From IMG/VR virus record IMGVR_UViG_3300010885_044958, positions 1 through 64,000 of that record: a stretch of 64,000 nt of DNA; one strand, written 5' to 3'. The stretch is from a virus. Both the position numbers and the translations under genes were made by a program. Below, piece by piece: positions 61,213 through 64,000 of the stretch; the stretch's first letter is position 1, and each line of letters opens with the position of its first letter. The notes beneath the pieces are model-generated. The model saw only the letters and a program-made list of their open reading frames with translations. It had not been told where the DNA came from and did no database searches.

Positions 61213-62280
61213 CTAAAATATTGATTTTTGTGCTCCATACTTAGCTATCTTGTTTTTCTCTTCGGTTATAATCTGTAAATAAATCTTTTCTAAAGCTTCT
61301 TTATCATCTGCTTTTGGTAATTCCTGAAAAATTTCATGTCTACCATCAAAAAGCATTCCTAATCTAGGCGCAATTTCCTCTTCATTTGTTTTTAGATTTA
61401 TTAAAGATTTAAACCTACCTCTAAGAATATCTATATTATAGTCTCCTGAATGAGGATATTCTTTTATCTCGAACCTGTTAGGGTCAAAAAGTCCAAATAC
61501 ATGGTGCATTGATCTAGCTACAACTTTTGCATCTGCCACAGAACTAAGATTAGGTTCAATATTTATAAGACTTCCTTTACCTGCGTTTCTAAAAGTATTT
61601 TTTTCAGAATCTGCGTCTACTTGTAAAACAGTTATTGTTGTAATACCTACTTTACAAAATTTAAGTCGTATAATATCTCTACTTAATCTTTTTATTGCAG
61701 CCCATTCAGTTGCATCCTGCTCGTTCTGAGTGACGTTTGACTGATTATCAATTAGGACCACGATGTGGAAATCTTTGCCCAGCTCTTTATAAGTTTCTGC
61801 TACTTTTTTATAAATCTGGTCTGGGGAAGATAAATCGTTAGTTATTTCTACTATAGACTCTAAATGTTCGTAGAATTTTTCATCTTTCTTTAATGCGTCC
61901 AAAAATTTTTCAGGTAAAGGCAACTCCCTACTATTTAATACTTTAGGACTAATAGATAATTTATGACGTGTAAAAAGATAGTGGCTCATTATTTTTTTCA
62001 TAACTGGGATCTCTGGGTCTTCTAGGGCAAAATACAAAATTTTACAAGGATAATCATTCTCCATTATAAAATCTAACATATTATACATCCAATATCGCAT
62101 TAATCTTGACTTGCCCGAACCTGTCATACCCAAGAGTCCTATGTATTCTCCAGGATTAAAGCCATCAAAATAATTTGAATATCTAGGAAATCCACTTAGG
62201 GGTATTCCGTTAAACCCACCACTTTCTCGTATTGCCTTTTTCTTTAATAAATCTTCTAAGGTTTTATCATACCACCCCAA
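61213..62280 (-). CDS. DnaB-type (SF4) replicative helicase, TTG start
   Basis: A 355 aa protein with the RecA-like motor of replicative helicases. GMTGSGKS (51-58) is Walker A, and DFHIVVLIDNQSNV the Walker B strand. TTITVLQVDADSEK occupies the place of the polar QxxR motif, and ILRGRFKSLINLK carries the late Arg residues. The N-terminal primase-interaction domain of DnaB is absent, as in several phage helicases. The start is TTG (62280), with AGGAGG six bases upstream. This decides the start, since no ATG fits. It unwinds DNA at the phage fork with the primase and SSB-like protein. Confidence 0.8.
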   Translation of the reverse strand: MGWYDKTLEDLLKKKAIRESGGFNGIPLSGFPRYSNYFDGFNPGEYIGLLGMTGSGKSRLMRYWMYNMLDFIMENDYPCKILYFALEDPEIPVMKKIMSHYLFTRHKLSISPKVLNSRELPLPEKFLDALKKDEKFYEHLESIVEITNDLSSPDQIYKKVAETYKELGKDFHIVVLIDNQSNVTQNEQDATEWAAIKRLSRDIIRLKFCKVGITTITVLQVDADSEKNTFRNAGKGSLINIEPNLSSVADAKVVARSMHHVFGLFDPNRFEIKEYPHSGDYNIDILRGRFKSLINLKTNEEEIAPRLGMLFDGRHEIFQELPKADDKEALEKIYLQIITEEKNKIAKYGAQKSIF

Positions 62281-62292
62281 CTCACACCTCCT
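62281..62292 (-). promoter_or_regulatory. Strong Shine-Dalgarno site before a TTG start
   Basis: The minus strand reads AGGAGGTGTGAG directly before TTG 62280. It is nearly perfect and unusual here, where most genes have A/T-rich leaders without SD. Confidence 0.7.
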
Positions 62293-62294
62293 TT

Positions 62295-62384
62295 TTAATC
62301 TTTTTTGTTAAATATTTTTTCTATTTCTAAAACACACATGGCTATAAAAAGTGCCAAAGATGCAATTATTATAATTACTATCAT
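62295..62384 (-). CDS. 29-residue single-span membrane micro-protein
   Basis: ATG 62384 to TAA 62295 encodes MIVIIIIASLALFIAMCVLE followed by IEKIFNKKD. This is a hydrophobic helix of about 18 residues with a charged C-terminal tail. It overlaps the preceding gene's stop as ATGA and ends 14 bases before the helicase start, so the spacing supports translation. It may anchor a complex to the membrane or act as a toxin-like lysis peptide. Confidence 0.6.
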   Translation of the reverse strand: MIVIIIIASLALFIAMCVLEIEKIFNKKD

Positions 62385-62584
62385 GCTTTCATTCGTTTTA
62401 ATATTTCTGTATCTGAATCATTGTAGATGTCTCTCAGATTATAATTTGCATTTTCTGAAAAATTTTTGTCTACAAATTCATTTATACCAAGATTTGTTAG
62501 AGCTTGTCCAAATTGGATGTTTTTGTTATTATGTAAATAATGTGCAATTGTAGCAATTATTTTTGTAGCTTCTTCTGTTATCAT
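62381..62584 (-). CDS. Hypothetical small protein
   Basis: A 67 aa helical protein (MITEEATKIIATIAHYLHNNKNIQFGQALTNLGI). No motif is recognised. It lies one base downstream of the putative helicase-loader gene and is coupled by ATGA to the micro-protein. Confidence 0.65.
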   Translation of the reverse strand: MITEEATKIIATIAHYLHNNKNIQFGQALTNLGINEFVDKNFSENANYNLRDIYNDSDTEILKRMKA

Positions 62585-62585
62585 C

Positions 62586-63281
62586 TCAGGCAGTATTTAA
62601 AAAGCTTAAATCATAAGTTGTTTCTTCATTATTTTTACTTGATTCTATCCTAGCACACCAATTAGCTAATTCATATATTACTTCTTTGCCTTCTGCTTTA
62701 AAAATAAAATATTGGCAATGACGCATAAATTTAAGACTTTCATCTTTTTCAAGATTTTCCTTCACATATAATTTAGCTGCAGAAATTAAAATTTTCTGAT
62801 TTTTATATTCTGGAAAAACTTTGAAGAATCGTTCTAATCTTATTAAAGCTACCTTTGAATTGGCTCTATGGCTCTTAGGGAACACATTTACAAATTCTTC
62901 AGAAAACTGCTCCCACGATTTTTCTGTCTCTACTATTGGTACTACTAATTTTTCTAGACTAGGTTGCAAATCTTCTGCATGAATCTCGTCATCAAATGCA
63001 TTATATAAATCTTTGACAAATATTGCGCCCTGTTTAGAAATTTTATATAGATACTTTGAATCTCCATCTGGTTCCAAAAGATTTCTACGATACATTAAAC
63101 GATACAATATAAGCATCCTTTTGGCTCGGCTAGAATCGTCTGCATAATCCAGCAATTCTAACTTTTGCTCGGCTAATGCCAACATCACAAACATGACTGT
63201 ACCGCCAATATCCATATATATTTCATTCTTCCTCAGTAAGTCTATTATCTTCTGGTTATATTGAATATTTATAAACTTCAT
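62586..63281 (-). CDS. Possible replication/helicase-loader-like protein
   Basis: A 231 aa protein. The N-terminal ~100 residues look like a winged-helix pair (LLEPDGDSKYLYKISKQGAIFV). The C-terminal part (FFKVFPEYKNQKILISAAKLYVKENL ... CQYFIFKAEGKEVIYELANWCARIE) resembles a helical segment often encoded next to phage replicative helicases. A helicase-loading or initiation role is inferred mainly from position. It overlaps the upstream gene by four bases. Confidence 0.6.
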   Translation of the reverse strand: MKFINIQYNQKIIDLLRKNEIYMDIGGTVMFVMLALAEQKLELLDYADDSSRAKRMLILYRLMYRRNLLEPDGDSKYLYKISKQGAIFVKDLYNAFDDEIHAEDLQPSLEKLVVPIVETEKSWEQFSEEFVNVFPKSHRANSKVALIRLERFFKVFPEYKNQKILISAAKLYVKENLEKDESLKFMRHCQYFIFKAEGKEVIYELANWCARIESSKNNEETTYDLSFLNTA

Positions 63282-63610
63282 TCTTTATTTGGTTTAAATT
63301 CTTTAAAATATAATTTTTCTTCTTCTATCGACCTATCTTTAGAAAAATCAATACCTAATAAGATATAAGGAATCCAATAAAAGCTAATCTGATCTTTTTC
63401 TTGTGTTTCTACTTTTAGATAGTGATTGTCTTTATCTAGTGGCAAATCTTCTTTTGCAATTTCTACAAAATTTTCTCGGCAAGATTCTCCAACATGATAC
63501 CAATGATCATTTAATTGATGATAGGGCATCCATCTATCTTTTGTATTAAACAATAAAAGAATTATACCAGATTTGTATTTTTCTATAAAATAACTTTCTA
63601 TGTGTTGCAT
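63278..63610 (-). CDS. Hypothetical protein
   Basis: A 110 aa alpha/beta protein (MQHIESYFIEKYKSGIILLLFNTKDRWMPYHQLNDHWYHVGESC). No known motif is seen. It overlaps the genes on both sides (four bases downstream, one base upstream), which ties it to the replication operon. Confidence 0.65.
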   Translation of the reverse strand: MQHIESYFIEKYKSGIILLLFNTKDRWMPYHQLNDHWYHVGESCRENFVEIAKEDLPLDKDNHYLKVETQEKDQISFYWIPYILLGIDFSKDRSIEEEKLYFKEFKPNKE

Positions 63611-63834
63611 TATTCTATAGATTGTTTTAGTTCTTCAATATATTCTTTACCTTTTTCATAAGTTACTTCGTTTAAATCTAAATCAAATGCGGCAGAAATG
63701 CATTTTGTTCCATAAATTTTCATAAGATAGCGCACATCTTCCAAGCTCAGGTCGAAATCTTCCAAACTAGTATTTTCTTCGTCTTCATAAAATATTTCCA
63801 CGTATTCCTGTATTACTTCTAGTGTATTTTGCAT
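63610..63834 (-). CDS. Acidic hypothetical protein
   Basis: A 74 aa acidic protein (MQNTLEVIQEYVEIFYEDEENTSLEDFDLSLEDVRYLM). It is helical with a C-terminal EYIEELKQSIE. It joins the next gene through a TAATG-type one-base overlap. Function unknown. Confidence 0.65.
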   Translation of the reverse strand: MQNTLEVIQEYVEIFYEDEENTSLEDFDLSLEDVRYLMKIYGTKCISAAFDLDLNEVTYEKGKEYIEELKQSIE

Positions 63835-63842
63835 ATTCTATT

Positions 63843-64000
63843 TTATTTTAGATTGTTTTTAAATTCTTCAAATGCATCATAATCATATAATGCAGATTCA
63901 TGTTCTGGACCTTCACCTATTGCATAAATCATACTAGGATCATCTAATATCTGATCTATTTGATACTTACAATATTCTATCATTGCTTTATGTACTTCTT
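63843..64000 (-). CDS. Partial gene running off the right edge
   Basis: The last 51 codons and the stop of a minus-strand gene are visible, ending YDYDAFEEFKNNLK. The start lies beyond 64000. The visible part is acidic (AIGEGPEHESALYDYD) and matches nothing that I recognise. It lies eight bases upstream of the 63834 start, so it belongs to the same operon. Confidence 0.6.
   Translation of the reverse strand, partial: EVHKAMIEYCKYQIDQILDDPSMIYAIGEGPEHESALYDYDAFEEFKNNLK

Noticed and set aside
1-64000. Stop-codon reassignment, as known in some crAss-like phages
   Set aside because: All large genes are intact with the standard code, including four of 1021-2985 codons, so there is no sign of recoding in this window.
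1-64000. CRISPR arrays, insertion sequences, integrase or attachment sites
   Set aside because: No spaced direct repeats, transposase or integrase motifs or terminal inverted repeats were seen; only free-standing endonuclease genes suggest mobility.

Overview
The window looks like part of a large, A+T-rich, strictly lytic tailed phage of a Bacteroidota host, most probably a crAss-like phage (Crassvirales). Two lines of sequence evidence support this. First, a run of four giant genes includes a single-polypeptide RNA polymerase with a DFDGDKM active-site loop, which is the crAss/phi14:2 type of virion-carried RNAP. Second, promoter elements fit the Bacteroidota housekeeping sigma consensus TTTG-N19-21-TAnnTTTG at several independent places on both strands (34280-34311, 42174-42205, 37692-37722, 47720-47751, 60719-60749). 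No integrase, attachment site, tRNA or CRISPR array was seen. The family assignment is inference; no terminase, portal or capsid gene lies in the window.

Layout. (1) 1-5.3 kb, plus strand: two low-complexity virion-type proteins full of Gly-Gly motifs. The first is truncated at the left edge. (2) 5.3-5.95 kb: lysis genes, a GH108 lysozyme overlapping a small signal-peptide protein. (3) 5.95-6.5 kb: a gap rich in potential RNA structure and a small ORF. (4) 6.5-34.3 kb: a GG-motif virion protein with an embedded M15-type peptidase domain, then a tight operon of 1021, 2267, 2985 and 2165 aa proteins. The 2985 aa protein is the RNAP, fused at its C-terminus to an AlkB-like dioxygenase and a SLOG-like nucleotide-binding domain. 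The 2165 aa protein carries an HExxH zincin motif, a PD-(D/E)XK nuclease domain and a C-terminal membrane segment. These are probably virion cargo proteins that enter the cell with the DNA. (5) 34.3-37.4 kb: small plus-strand genes with their own promoters and terminators, plus an endonuclease-VII-like HNH gene behind a possible attenuator leader.

(6) From 37.4 kb to the right edge almost everything is on the minus strand, convergent with the late block. 37.4-42 kb holds nucleotide-pool and recombination functions: MazG-like and dGTP-pyrophosphohydrolase/HAD proteins, a cREC-like protein and RecA. 42-47.8 kb holds mostly unknown proteins, a PD-(D/E)XK exonuclease and a GIY-YIG homing-type endonuclease.

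(7) 48.0-56.5 kb is the most striking region: an amide-bond-chemistry island. It encodes an Amidoligase_2 protein, a class II glutamine amidotransferase, an ATP-grasp ligase, a class I glutamine amidotransferase/hydrolase, a COOH-NH2 ligase and a gamma-glutamylcyclotransferase-like protein, with two unknown proteins between them. Iyer and colleagues predicted such ATP-grasp/amidoligase gene sets to build or attach peptide-like modifications. The substrate here is unknown.

(8) 56.4-64 kb is the replication module: HNH endonuclease, divergent TOPRIM primase, SSB-like protein, Sak4-like ATPase, DnaB-type helicase and a possible helicase loader, with several very small genes between them. A partial gene runs off the right edge.
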